The notes under the pieces: generated by a model
Databases searched by the model: none
What the model was told of the DNA's origin: nothing
What the model saw: the letters and a program-made list of their open reading frames with translations, nothing else
Assembly (NCBI RefSeq): GCF_964355755.1
Contig: NC_092679.1
Location: 11,274,932-11,338,931, forward strand
Direction: 5' to 3'
Length of the DNA stretch: 64,000 nucleotides
Source of the DNA: Antedon mediterranea
Taxonomy: Eukaryota; Echinodermata; Crinoidea; Comatulida; Antedonidae
Program-made: the position numbers and the translations under genes
In this document: one piece after another, positions 18,423 through 30,540 of the stretch
Numbering within the stretch: the stretch's first letter is position 1
Layout of the letters: every line of letters starts with the position of its first letter

Positions 18423-18545
18423 ATGATGAAATGTAAAGATGTGCTTACTAACGCAAAGAAAGCAACCAAAAAACAACTTACAGAGCTAAATGCTCAAAGG
18501 CACTAAATGTGTTATGTTAATAATGTACATAAGATGAAAGATGAA

Positions 18546-18551
18546 AATAAA
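18546..18551 (+). promoter_or_regulatory. Candidate poly(A) signal of the hAT gene
   Basis: AATAAA lies 40 bp after the hAT stop codon at 18504-18506, as expected for a 3' processing signal. Confidence 0.45.
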
Positions 18552-18804
18552 ATATTGTATTGTAGCATTTTGAAAAACAGACAATTTATTTTTGTATATC
18601 TTTGTTGTGTAACGCGCGTCGCATAACGCGTCGTAATAATATATTTTTTACATAAAAAATCTTCCTATTTTTTGTCAATCCAAGTTGGGAGGTCTGCTTT
18701 AACCACCATTGTTATGTTTGTACATTGTTCTATCTGTGACTTTCATTCCTTTGGACACTTATTAGTGTTTTTATTAAATACAATCTTTATTCTATTTATT
18801 TCAG

Positions 18805-19480
18805 CTGTTCTATCCATCTATAAACAGCCCGGACCAGTTTTTTTCTTGAGGAAGTGTGGCGTCTTTGGGATCCACTGTGAGGGATTCTCTAATCAGGTCA
18901 ATATTTTGTAGGACAAAATAAGAATAAGTATATTGTGGTATTTACTCTTATACATTATATTATACTGCACTACATGGCCTGCATAAGGAAATCAAGGTAC
19001 ACTTTTTGGTGGCTGGACACACAAAGTTTGCCCCTGACTGGTGCTTTGGCCTGTTTAAACAACGATAAAATGTATGCCACAGTTCAAATTAAATGATATT
19101 GCAGACACTTGCCGTTCCAGCACCAATACTGTAGTGAATATTCCACAGTTTGTTGGAACAGAAGATGGAGAATCCATTGTACCAACGTATAATTGAAAAT
19201 CATTTTTGCAGGTTACTTTAAACCAGTAGTTAGGATTAAATCCTTCCACCATCTCAGTTTTTCTTCTAATACCCCTAGTGTCATCACATGCCAAGACTTT
19301 GCTGATTCAGAGGAGAAGATTGTAAAACTATTGAAGGTAGTTCCACCACTGGAACTGCCTCAACAATTCAAACCACCCGGCCTTGCAAATAAACGACAGT
19401 GGTACTTATATAAGAACATTATAGGCAGTTGTGCGCACAGGACCATAGAGCTGACTTAACATGTCCTATGCCAGGTGGAG
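18805..19480 (+). pseudogene. DUF7869-like transposase fragments (copy 2)
   Basis: An exon-like block 18805-18896 sits between TTTATTTCAG and CAG|GTCAAT. It encodes YKQPGPVFFLRKCGVFGIHC, a block known to me from DUF7869-type proteins. From ~18990 come VHFLVAGHTKFAPDWCFGLF, a TAA, then in other frames FKLNDIADTC, VNIPQFVGTEDGES, a Trp-to-TGA change at YN-stop-KSF, YFKPVVRIKSFHHLSFS, FADSEEKIVKLLKVVPPLE and NKRQWYLYKNI. The second half aligns block by block with the fragment at 6490-6910, but retains the GHTKFAPDWCFGL region missing there. At least three frame breaks make it a pseudogene. Confidence 0.55.
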
Positions 19481-20521
19481 AAGAACCTACTGCTATCTAA
19501 GCTATATGATCAGGGATCATAGATTGGACTCCAACCTATGGTCTCCAGATCACTACCCTGGCATTCATACCCAAGAATTATCAATGTAATTTAGTATAAT
19601 GTACAAACTTAGTCAGAGTAGTAGGGCAAGCTGACCAATTACTCTGCTTCTTGACACACTGAGCTGCTACACAGTAGTTACATACAATTATCATTAATTA
19701 TACCATATTCTATATTAACTTATTTGTAGTATCGAGTTACAAAAATAAGAAGAAGAAAGCTCGAACTTAGTCACCTGCGATAATCCAATAAAGAGGCTGT
19801 GCGATACCGTATTTTCAAAGGCGGAAGCGAACTACCGCGATAGCAGCGTTGTCTTTCATACCCACGTAATCCGCCGCTTAAAACTCGGCCCTCTATCGAT
19901 AATTATACACGGAATTGTTGTGGAGAAATTATACCCGCACACACGCATAATGTTTTTCATGAGCAGTAGTGTATTAAATGTGTATTTTCTGTGCCCGCGG
20001 GAAGCCCGCGAAAAATTCCTTCGTTTTGGTACCAAATATACATTTCTACGATTCTTCTAGTGATTTAAAATTAGTTTATCATATTTTTTGATTCACCTTG
20101 TGTTCCTGATTCTTGCTGTATTGATTTTTATCATAATAATTGTATAGCCAACCTCAGCAACTTGGAATTTTGTGAGGAAAATGTAAGATTATTTAGGAAT
20201 GTAAGAGTAAAATGTTAGTAATGTTCTGCACAAGTACATAACACGGATCGATATCATTTAGAGTTTCTATTGTGCTGAGGTTGGGGTTTGGCTCGTGAAT
20301 GTTGATCCCTGATTAATGGTATTTTGTGGTTAGAAGTTTCTGAGTGTAGAAAGATAAGGAGAGACTTTATTGCTTTGATCTACTTTTATTGGTTTTGTCG
20401 AAAAGTGTAAGTTTGAGTATACACTTTGATAATAAGCTGAACTTTAATTTAAATTATCCCTTTGTTACTGAGTTAAACGTTCTAAGATTTACGTAGTATT
20501 GTATTTGTATTTTATTGATAG
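19481..20521. other. Intergenic, with a GC-richer patch, no gene seen
   Basis: A CpG-containing patch at ~19795-19900 (GGCGGAAGCGAACTACCGCG) is followed by AT-rich DNA. It could be a promoter or first exon region upstream of the accessory gene copy at 20522, but no open coding block was recognised. Confidence 0.3.
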
Positions 20522-20940
20522 GTTCGAATAACCTACTTGAGATAACCAGTTGGGACACAATAAATCCACTATTAAGTCAATCTGAGTTCACAAGTTTTTT
20601 ATCAGTTTTGAATATTGAAACAGATGGTGGGACAAAGCAAAAAAAAAACAAGAAATCGACATTGAATATTGATCTTGCAGAATTTACAGAAGATGTTTCT
20701 GTTAGCAAGAAAATCAACTGGGATAAAATTATTAAATATGCAGACGGTCTTGAATTTGGCCGTTGTGTTGATGGTGAGTTTCATGTTTTTGTGAATGTAA
20801 CTTACACACACGCCAATAAATGCATTTCGATCAGAGAAACTAGTTGGAAACTTTACGGTTAAGGGAAGGAAGTGACGAAAACAGAAGACCTATGTAATCT
20901 GTCGGTGAACTTTGAAGACATTTTTAAAATACAAAATACA
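20522..20940 (+). pseudogene. Accessory gene, copy 2 (paralogue of the 1656-2216 locus)
   Basis: The frame opens after TTTTATTGATAG with GSNNLLEITSWDTINPLLSQ, then a Lys-rich stretch, LNIDLAEFTEDV, KINWDKIIKYADGLEFGRC, VDGEFHVFVNV and SWKLYG. An in-frame TAA at 20860 interrupts it; homology continues in frame as GKEVTKTEDL and VNFEDIFKI. LAEF, KYA-x2-L-x-FG-x-C-x-D, FHVF, W-x-x-Y, GK-x-V and EDI match copy 1 in order. The ZAD-like Cys cluster of copy 1 is not present in this exon, so it is either on another exon or lost. One stop codon makes it a pseudogene, or an exon that ends before it. Function unknown. Confidence 0.5.
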
Positions 20941-21319
20941 AGATACAAGATAACTTTATTGATATAATCGCACTGTCTGCTGTCTTGTTATTATGCATGT
21001 TTAGTACTGTGTATTACATTTTTTATTTGTCAATAGGCACTAGACTGTATTAAAAGGCCAAGTCTGCGCTGGTTCATTGTATATATAGTAACTGTTATAT
21101 TAATAACTGTTTTTACTTAATAAAATAAATGTAAAAAAATAAACATAAATAAAAAAATATGTTTGAAGACTAAGCTTTGTAGTAAAATTTTTTTTTTTTT
21201 CCATTATGCAAACATTGCCTAAAACACCTTTTTGATGTATTTTCTTCGAAAACCCCCAGAATTTTTTATTAGGAGAGCAATTGCTCTCCTCGGAAATTTA
21301 GTGCTCTCCTGCTTTTTAC
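20941..21319. other. AT-rich spacer before the truncated PLE
   Basis: A/T-rich with a T11 run near 21189. A small inverted repeat, GGAGAGCAATTGCTCTCC (21272-21289), precedes the PLE remnant. No gene. Confidence 0.4.
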
Positions 21320-22410
21320 TTAAACGAAGGACTGCTCACGAAATTACTTGTTATAGCAACATCGGGACACTTTTGTTTTAAAAGACAAATTGATTGTATA
21401 AGTATGGGGTCGCCGCTTGCACCCATCCTTGCTAACTTGTTTACGGGACATAACGAAAAAACGTGGTTAACCAATGAAAACTGTCCGAAAGTGGATTTAT
21501 ATTTAAGATATGTAGACGACACATTTTTCATTAACAACCAACAAGAAACCGAAAGATTCCAACAATTTTTTAACTCTAGACATCCAAATATAAATTTCAC
21601 GGTTGAAAAGGAACAAAATAATTAGATTAGTTTTTTGGACGTATTAATTACAAGATTGGAAAATGGAAACACCAAAACATTGACATTTAGGAAGAAAACA
21701 TACACTGGACTTATTCTAAGTTACTTCAGTTTTTGTCCGGGAATTTATAAAACTAGACTGATAAGCACTTTGTTAGATAGAATGTACAAAATTAATAACA
21801 CATGGCTTGAATGTTTTCAAAAATATATTGTTAACGAATAACTATCCCAAAAGTGTAATTGACAGAGTAATCGTAAAGTACCTGGATAAGAAACACAACA
21901 AAGTTCCGGTTCCAAATAATGATGTCGAAAATTTTATTACAAATTACCGTTCATCGGTAATGTGTCTCGTAATACAAAAGAAAAAATAAATATATTATGC
22001 AACAAATATTGTATTAATTTAAATATCAATGTGGTGTTTAGTACCACTAAAATTAAAATAAGCAGCTTTTTTAACTACAAAGACCCGATTAGTAATGATC
22101 TGAAATCCAACGTTGTATATCAGTTAACATGTGGAGGATGTAATACCTCCTACATTGGGGAAACTTCCCGACATTTTACAACGCGGATAAAAGAGCATTT
22201 ACATAGAGATAAAAATTTGCACATACAGTATATAAACACTTAATTAAAGATACGAATTGTAAGACACACAGTAACAAAACTTGTTTTAAAATAATTGATA
22301 AAGCAAACACGAACTATCAATTACAAATTAAAGAAGCCCTCAAAATCAAATGGAAGAGTCCAGAACTCAACAAACAAGTTCAAAGCTATGCAATTAACTT
22401 AAGTATTTAA
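21320..22410 (+). pseudogene. 5'-truncated Penelope-like element, RT motif B onward plus GIY-YIG
   Basis: It begins inside the RT: CFKRQIDCISMGSPLAPILA (motif B, ~21404), then KVDLYLRYVDDTFFINNQQE (motif C, Tyr-Val-Asp-Asp), a TAG, SFLDVLITRLENG, TLTFRKKTYT and LISTLLDRMYKI. After a frame change come NYPKSVIDRVIVKYL and, from ~21960, SNVVYQLTCGGCNTSYIGET, SRHFTTRIKEH (GIY-YIG with CxxC). The C-terminus reads QIKEALKIKWKSPELNKQV to TAA at 22408. At least three frame breaks. Motif wording differs from the 15.7-kb element, so this is another PLE lineage. Everything N-terminal of motif B is missing, as expected for 5' truncation during reverse transcription. Confidence 0.8.
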
Positions 22411-22525
22411 TGCAAAGTAGTAGTAGTAGTTTAGTACGTATTATAATACTACTTATTTATTTACACCTGTTATGCACAAACAAACCTATTTAAACCTCAA
22501 ATGAAAATGCGTATAGCTCACTTCA

Positions 22526-22566
22526 CTGATGATGTCGTATAAGAATATGACGAAACATGTCTGACA
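22526..22566 (+). other. Hammerhead-like motif at the 3' end of the truncated PLE
   Basis: A perfect CTGATGA (22526-22532) is followed by a 7-bp hairpin GTCGTAT-AAGA-ATATGAC with one G.T pair, then GAAAC, AT and GTC. Core nucleotides match the hammerhead consensus and GTC is a permitted cleavage triplet, with the minimal stem III reported for PLE hammerheads. Stem I would be only ~3 bp (TCA/TGA). Of the copies in this window this is the best candidate for residual activity. Confidence 0.5.
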
Positions 22567-22578
22567 TTAACAGTTTTT

Positions 22579-24223
22579 ATGTTGCTTTCAAATTTCGTGT
22601 TAATTTTACTTTCTGTTCGGAAGTTTGGCCACATCATTAATGACTTTGCCTCGACTAGTACAGTAACCAAGCAGCCCCTTAGACAGATTGAGAAAGTTAA
22701 CAAGAAGGTCGCAATAGCAGACGCGGATATCAATTTCTTAAAGAATTGTAAAACGAAGGAGTTGGAAAATACATGGCGTGGTAAATTTGGGCAACTTGGT
22801 GTAGAGAGACTTAACATTTTTCAAGACAAAGATAGTAATTATTCGTGGAAACACTCTGATTCTGCAATTCAACGTCTCGTTAGAACAGTGTCTGATGCTG
22901 TAAAAATCAGGCTGCATTGCTGGATTTCGGAATTACAAAATAATTAACAACATCCCAAATACCAAAGTCGTTCCGTTTAGAGCCAACCGGTTCAATGTCC
23001 TCTTCAGCAATGCAGCAGCTGTCTTCTACCACCGACATCACTTAAGAGACCTGTTCCTGAATGGTTGGGTGAAGGCAGAAAATAAGCTCCTTCAAACTGT
23101 TTTGGCTGACACTCAATGTGAACAGCTCCTAGCTGGCGTACAAGCCCTAGGCATTCTTCATAAACAACTGACTGAGCCATTTTGGAAGCTAACAGAAGAT
23201 AAACATGTACATATTCTCCAACTTGGACAGACAGGATATCTACAATAAGCTAGGGGACTGGAGTAAGGATGCTACGCCACTGCTAGACAAACATTTGTCT
23301 TGTGTCTTTACTGTCAGTGATTCAGATGTCAGAGTGGAAACCGTGAAGGATGCTGTGTTTGATGAGTTGTACATCAACCAAAATGACGAATTTAATGAGT
23401 TGACCAAACAAGTTCTTCAAACACAGTGTACCCATTTACAGGTTCTATTTAAGAGAAGACATGCCGAGCAACTTGAGGGAGGACAGTATAGTGGAGAGAT
23501 GCCTGGCCAATTATGGCAAGAAACAAAGGACATAAAAAAGGCCAATAAAATTGGTGAGAATGACTTGGGCTACTGGGCTCACATAATGGAAAGGGCACGC
23601 ACCATCTTTGGGGGTAATGGCTGCAGAAGGAAAGATGGCCTTTTGTAGGAATTTCACAAGCCAGTATTTACGAGATCTACAGTAGAATGACCCCATGAAA
23701 TTCAATACTGTTATGAAGAGAATTGGAAAAGTTACAAACAAATGGGCAAAGCATTATACCAATAGGACAAAACAAAACCTCAAGCAGAAAACAGATGCCA
23801 TGCTGTCAGCTAAGGCACTTCATGACAAACAAAGACAAAGACGAGAAAAACTGACAAGACAAAGATATCTATATATCAGAAAAATGGGAGAGTGCAGGTC
23901 ATCAGAAGACATTAATAAACTAATGGACAGTCAAAACTCAAAGACATCTAAACTGGAAGCTCTCAGGAAACATATAACCTATTTAAATTAAAGTGTAAAT
24001 ACAGCCTGACAAAGCAGTGTCCAATTTCCCTGAAAACAGGACTTGCATTCAGTACACCACAAGAGAGGGATTCTGTAGAAAAGCTGAAGTCAACCTTGAA
24101 TGCTCTAATTAAGTTCATAGTTTCCAAAGCTACAGTCCCAATCACACAATGATGACCAAGACGATAACAGCAGTGATGAGAGGACAGATGAAAGCGATGA
24201 AACAGATGATGATGATTCAACAA
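22579..24223 (+). pseudogene. Relic of a conserved transposon-like protein, spread over four frame segments
   Basis: Segment 1 (to 22947): KVNKKVAIADADINFLKN, GKFGQLGVERLNIFQDKDS and AIQRLVRTVSDAVKIRL. Segment 2: IPNTKVVPFRANRFNVLFSN, AAAVFYHRHHLRDLFLNGW, NKLLQTVLADTQCEQLLAGV and FWKLTEDKHVHIL. Segment 3 (23205-23648): LGDWSKDATPLLDKHLSCVF and LWQETKDIKKANKIGENDL. Segment 4 (23695-24150): coiled and basic, with EDINKLMDSQNSKTSKLEAL and RDSVEKLKSTLNALIKFIVS, then an acidic tail (DDQDDNSSDERTDES). From memory this FRxNRFNVLFxNAAAVYY...NKLLxAV pattern belongs to a large uncharacterised family repeated in coral, fish and echinoderm genomes. I cannot name a catalytic activity. Frameshifts near 22943, 23213 and 23650 inactivate it. 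Confidence 0.5.
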
Positions 24224-24249
24224 ATATTTTGCATCAAAGTTGTAATATA

Positions 24250-25760
24250 AAATTAACTTTTTATATGCGGTCGTCGGTCATTAATTATGTAAATTTAATA
24301 TTTTATTATTTTATACTCATTTAAATTCCAGATCATCTAGCTTTGCTTACCATACAACACATTAAAACATTTCCAATGTTGCCAAATTTGGTACAGATCG
24401 GACAATTAATGAATAAGATATTGAATTTACGAATATTAATTAGGCAAATTTCCTATTTTTTTGGTGGAAAATTACTCTAATTAATTAAAAAATATAATTA
24501 GAGATATATTTTCAACTCTGAACAATGTGGCTTTGTGTCAAATGTATGTGTTCTAAATTTGGTTAAATTTAGATCAGGAAAAGTGGAGTTATTGAACAAA
24601 AACCATTTTTGTCATTTTTTCAGTGTTGCGGATGGCAGATTTTGCTACAATCAATTATTTTGAAATTTATTTCTTGTACAGCTCTCAAAATAGTAAGAAA
24701 ATGGGTTTTGAGAATGATTACTCACAAATTTTTATTATAACTTAAATATGCATTTTTAGTGCATATAGCCATATAATTTAGCCTTTTCTGTACCATTTTC
24801 GTATACGAAATCGCCTTATTTTGGTCATCTTTAATTAGTCATAACTCTGCAATGGGTTGACCAATCCTGACCATTCAACCACCAAAATGTTTCCTTTTTC
24901 ATGGTCTTGCAGTAGAACTTATAATTAAAATGATATAAAACATTTTGAAAAAAGTACACTAGCCCTACTATTAGTATAATAGTAGGGCTAAATAGTGCAA
25001 ATATATTTGTCCCTGCTGCATGTTTTATTATGACATGTTCTAAATCATTTTTTGGTTACAGGTGTTTTTATCAACATTTTGAATTTTTTTTAATTTAATT
25101 GTGAAATACTGCTGTTTTTTGACATAGGATATGTCGCATAAGATTTTTCAATCCATGGGATGTAATACTAATACCAATCATTCTTGTATTATTTTAAATT
25201 TTGAATACAGATATGATTTTAATGGTGAAAAACACTGGCAAAGTAAGTTCCCCAGTATGCCATGCATTTCCAAAAAGGAATGAGTACAGTTCAGAATGTC
25301 CAACATTTCTGGAGTAATGCTACCAAGTAAAGTTCAGGCAAAAATAAAATGAGCACAGTCTAAGGCAATTGGTCATCACAAGACTGACACTAACAGTGTA
25401 TAAACCAAGCAGATTGGACAAACAAAGTTCACATAGGGCAGGGTGTGATGATTAGTCTAGCAATGACATTATAATCTATGAGTTGAATGTGCTAATCCCA
25501 GATAAACATGTACAGCCATATCACTGAAGATGAAAAAACACAATATCATGATGAACTGTGTTTATTTTGTGAATTCACATCTTCCTAGTAAACTTCTTTT
25601 TGTACTTAAGGAAAATTGCCAAGGATAACCATAAGCGAATTCATTCTCACTATCCATCTCAAAGGTAGAAATCCAGTTCACAAAATAAACATAAGTCACA
25701 GGATGCTCTACATACAAAAAGTCTATGGGAGTGGAGTTGTTTTGTCACATGAGAAAAATC
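24250..25760. other. Non-coding AT-rich DNA with a perfect hairpin
   Basis: No exon is seen. It holds TTCGTATACGAAA (24798), a perfect 14-bp hairpin TAGCCCTACTATTA / TAATAGTAGGGCTA around GTA (24960-24990), and inverted GTTTATTTTGTGAA / TTCACAAAATAAAC (25559 and 25677). Confidence 0.45.
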
Positions 25761-25763
25761 CTA

Positions 25764-25840
25764 ACATCTGATAGGATTTGAACTCAGGACCTTGGGATAT
25801 TATCCACCAAGCTCCGATTATGAGAGTTCATCACAGTTCT
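25764..25840 (-). repeat. tRNA-like SINE head (degenerate)
   Basis: On the minus strand, GGAGCTTGGTGGATAA resembles a pol III A box, and GGTCCTGAGTTCAAATCC, ~24 bp further, is a good B box with a TTCAAAT T-loop. Acceptor pairing is poor, so this is a tRNA-derived repeat rather than a working tRNA. Confidence 0.45.
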
Positions 25841-25849
25841 GGCAATCCC

Positions 25850-28800
25850 TTGGTGTTCTGCAAACCTTGTTTTTCCTATGCAACAAATTTATTTTTCATC
25901 TTTTCTATTTAAATTTTAATGTCATTTTTATTAGATCTGTTCTTTTTTCCATGTGCCACTATCTTTTCTTGTTCCTCTGTAATAAAGTTGATAGGAAATT
26001 ATTGGTAGGAAACTACTGCTTCGTTGACAGATGATTATTTTAATTTATTCTTATATAGCTCATTACACTTAAAATCTCAATGTACTGTACAGTACCAAAA
26101 AGTGCATTATGAAAGTGTCGTATCACAGCCACATAGTTGTTCTATAGCTAGTTGTTCAGATTTGTCCATAAATATGTTGAAAATGACTTGGGGTAGAGAA
26201 GATTCTGTGTTTGTAAAAATAGTCATAGCATTTGTTTGGTACAACTACAAGTAATGTCTTCTAATGACGTTCATGTGTAACAAGGATTAGCAATTATTCA
26301 ACTAAATAGTTAAATAATACAATTTTTTTAGCTGTTAATCATGCTCTGCCCTATGCTTTGTTTTAAATCTATGACAATCACTTTATTTTTGCCTCAACTT
26401 AACTTGCCTAGCATAGTACTAGGCGACGGTTTTAGCATACTTACCTTTTTGGAAACACAGTATCCTATAAACAGTCCAAAATTTTACATTGGCAATCAAC
26501 TATTTATTTAACTTTAAAAATGTAACAATATGGTATTATTTGAAATTTGATGAGCAAACAAAATTTGTAAAGGAAGAATAGTCCTTAAATAATGTGAACT
26601 TCTTTGTAATTCATGTCAATGATTGAGAAACATTTTGGAGAAGTAGGTTTGAGAGACATTGCAATTGAGTTGGGAGTTGTTGCTCACGTTTGTTCTGAGC
26701 GGCCATCTTTACATCCAAAGTATGTATATAAAGTAAATTGTTATGTTGCAAAGATAGCAGTTGGCTGCTTCTAAACACCATAAATGATGAAGATGTCAAG
26801 TCCTCTAATGTCATTAACTGCCAATTGGAGTCTATAAGGTTTGACAACCTACAGTAAAGTATAATATCATAATGACATAACTTCTGCTTATTTTGTACAA
26901 GTCAACTGGTATTTATTTAGTGCTTGTATAACAAAGTACAGCAGTTAGCACATTGGTGCTTTATTGCTGCATACTATACCATACCTATTCAGATGACACC
27001 CAGTTATATGTTAGTTAGAATAATAAAGTACCAGGCATGCCCAATACCAATGTCACCATATGAGATGAATCCTTTCCGTTGAAGAAAAATACAAGACCTT
27101 TTCCAGGTAATCAACTGTCACCAAATTAATATTTCATTTCAGTGTCAATAAGAAGAGGGCATCACATCCAAGACAATCAACATGCATTATAAACATCTTT
27201 TCAACAAAGCTTTCCTACTCCCATCAAACAATTCAAACCATATGGTCTTTTTGTTCAAGATGGTGTCTGCTGCCATACAAATTTGAAAATAAAACAAATT
27301 GGATTCAAGAAATGAAGATATCCAATTACAGTGACAACATTAAAATAATAGTCATTTAAAAAAAAAAAAAAAATTATCGGAGAGAGTTTGTATTACTACC
27401 ATCAAAATGAAAGAACACTATTAGTACTATACAGTAGACAACTCATTTATGGTACCTTCATTATAAATTACTGCAGCATTAATTTACATATTGACCAGGC
27501 ATGGTAGAAGTCACAACAAAGCGACACAAATCTCAGTGTCAATGGCAGCTTGTGCAGCTCAAGGAAAAAAAAGTGCATGGGAGGGGGTCGCAACTGATGT
27601 TGCAACAGCTTAAAGATATAGGAATTGGTAGTGGGTACTGTATGTTAAACAATCGTCAGGTAAGTGACCCTTTGGGTCAGGAAATCCACTAATTAAATTA
27701 TGATAGCATAAAGGAATACATGGAAATCTAATCATTAGCAAGAGTGTGAAGTAAAAAATGTATTTCTTATCAATTTTATGGACATAATAACTGAACTGTA
27801 CAAAGTTATCTTCTTGAACATCAAATCAAACCACTGATCATTAGAAGATATGTGAGGTATGTTGCTAGTTATGAGCCATTTGCAATATTTAAACAGTCCA
27901 CAGCAGTTGTTGTGGTGCTGAATTGATTCAAAATGAACAATCATATTGAGTACATGAACAACATTAAACAGAAAAATGGATAAACAAGCAGAATAGGGTG
28001 GATTAAGTTAATGCAAATGCATTAATGTTTTTTAACAAAGATGACATTAAAAATAAAAGATTTTAGACGGAAACTATGCATGGTTTCTTGACAGTTGAAT
28101 TATGAAAAATGAAAGTTTTGAATACGGTACAATTTGATAAGGCCAAGTAACAAAAATTATATGTTTCCACATTTACAGAAAATTGAATTAATTGTTAATA
28201 CACTACCTTAAAAACCCAGCCATGAGGAAAAGCTAAGAGCACAGAAAATCATGTACCATGCATTGTCCATTCGCCAACACCAATGGTGGTGGTAGATGAT
28301 CCAGATATATTATCAGCAGAACGCCTACTCAGTTTGGAGCCGAGGGTTCAACACTATGATTGTACACACAAAAAAAGTACTCAACATAGTTAAATAAGTT
28401 TAAAAATCTTATTATGTAACATTCAAAGTTGTTTACATGATTCAACATTACTTTGCGTTTAGCATTGCTATTATAAGAAAAGCATGGACAGGTAAGAATT
28501 GTTGCTTGTATACATGTACACAATTTAGGTATATACAAAAAGAGTACTCAGTAATTGAAAGTGAATGTTTGGTCATTGTATGGGATGTGACTTGTGAGCA
28601 AGTTTGAACCTTATTTGTATGTATAATTCATCATTGAAACCAACCCTTAAGATGACCCCTTAAGTTCTAAAATGGTAGCAAACTGCCAATTAATGCTGTG
28701 GCCCTTAGCCCTTAAACCATATAGATTTGTAATCAAATTAAGCCATCAAGGAGATGAAAAATCATGCAGCATGAAAGAAATAAGATTTTGTGTAGAATTT

Positions 28801-30540
28801 GATGACTGTAAAGTTAGAAAATGAGGAGATCTACTCATGAATGGTAAAGGAGAGGAAACTTCTAAAAGTGAAACGACCTGTAACTGGAATTTCAAAAGAA
28901 CTAAACAAACTTCTTGTGCATATGAAAAAAGCCTGCAGTTGAGATGCTATTCAATTGGAGCGATGCAAAAGGGAAGAGAGTTTGGAAACTCCAATGTAGG
29001 TTTTAATTATATGTGTAAAAAGTACATAACAAATTCTAGGTTATTTACTATAGTTAATTTTTAGCCAAGTTTCAATAAAAACACTCCAACATTAGTGTTA
29101 AATTATTTTTTGACAATTACTTGTTATACTTTGTTTGTTTCAGCTAGAATAACAAACAAACCAGGTCAAATTTAGAACTGCTAAATCCATTATATTGGCC
29201 AACTAAGAGAATGGCAACAAAGGAGAAGAAGAACAGTTTCAATATGTGGTAATGCTGCTGGATCATACACTAGATCCTTTTGTTATAACACACGTGACAA
29301 ACATACCACCTGCATAACTGTTTGGTTGTTCAGCATCATTGTATATAATACTATGGATTTCTTTATAAAGAACATTGCCCAGTTCAATCAGTTTTGTTAT
29401 TTTTAATACTTACATCCAGGCATATAACACTAGAGACAATACAACTAGCCAAAAAATGCATTGGTGTTGATATATTATGCCTTCCACAATATAACACATT
29501 GGCTATAGCCTCTTGAAGTGAGATTTTGGGCCATTGAAGAATGCATGATGATGAATGCACAACATTTTTGGAACAAATTCAAGAAATATTGACACTTAGT
29601 GACTTTTGTGAACTATTTGACAAAAGAAGAATTATCAATCAGCGAAATTACAGTTTCTGATACTGCTACAAATTACAAATGCCATAACATTATGATATGT
29701 ATAAGCTATGGCTAGATAATATTCTGACAGTATGAACTGTTTTTGTGACACCTAATTCAAATACCAAAAAACACAAAACAAGACAAGAAAGTAAAGCAAG
29801 AAAGAAAAGATATAAAATTGTGGCCGGGAACAAAATAAAAAAGTATTTCAGACGTACATCAACAATTTTGTTGCTACAGTATGTTGGAATTAGGGTTGAT
29901 GAAAGCCTTTGACCATCCCTCCATTAAGCACAATTACATCCATGCATTAGGACTGTACAAGATAAGGGGGAAAGGTAGGATATGAATCTGTTTGTAGTAT
30001 CAGTCTAGGCCATTACTGTACTTGTACTCAAATTTAGACTAATTAAGAATTACAGTAAATAATGTATTTATTATGTCCGTTATGTTCTTTTTTTAAGCTT
30101 TAACCTATTCGAAAAAAAGTAAACTGAACGTTGGCGAAATGTAGTAGTATAAATGAAAATGTTATACTTATTATACTTAGTATAGATTAGCGTTTTGTCA
30201 TTAATCATGATTAAGATGCCATACTCACTATAGCAATTCCAAAATGTATCCTATTGTCTATAATGTAATTACTTTCCCTACCTTCACAAATCAATATCTC
30301 CTCCTCTTCCTCCTCAGCTTTCCCTATCATTAATATTATTCATTGTCTCCTGCAATCCTACCTTTCTTTCGCTATTGTAATTGAAGCTTCCCCATCTTCT
30401 ATATAAATCGTTTTGGTCTCTACAGCTACATATTTGTAATTGTTTCTTATATATCCCACAATACAGCTTTAAATCCTTCTTTCTTTTCTTTTTCTCTGGA
30501 AATTGTACGTCATGTAAGAATTTATAAATGATTTAATATA
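25850..30540. other. Long gene-less stretch
   Basis: I found no exon with family resemblance. Frames such as 27501-27692 (ending at an NRQ|GTAAGT-like donor) and 28837-29064 are short and compositionally ordinary. A13 at 27359 and a CA/GT-poor spacer are the only low-complexity features. It may be intron or heterochromatic filler. Confidence 0.4.

Larger units (their letters stand above)
14990..18506 (+). pseudogene. hAT transposase C-terminal dimerisation domain, split by a Penelope-like element
   Basis: Upstream part (to 15350): degenerate KFPLDDIVVRNL, then DDFWFRISKVNC, an in-frame TGA at ~15181, FPQLAKLMKLLLILPHSN, CDVERCFSVMGHIRT, RASMCHKTLVNLLSCKTN. The L-P-H-S-N-x-x-V-E-R-x-F-S block is diagnostic of the hAT dimerisation region. 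A 3.06-kb PLE interrupts it at codons for NMFS. After the PLE, the frame resumes at 18423: MMKCKDVLTNAKKATKKQLT and TAA at 18504, followed by AATAAA at 18546. Deleting the PLE and one TSD copy rejoins the frame exactly. The premature stop and a degraded upstream part show the transposase was already, or is now, non-functional. Confidence 0.75.
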
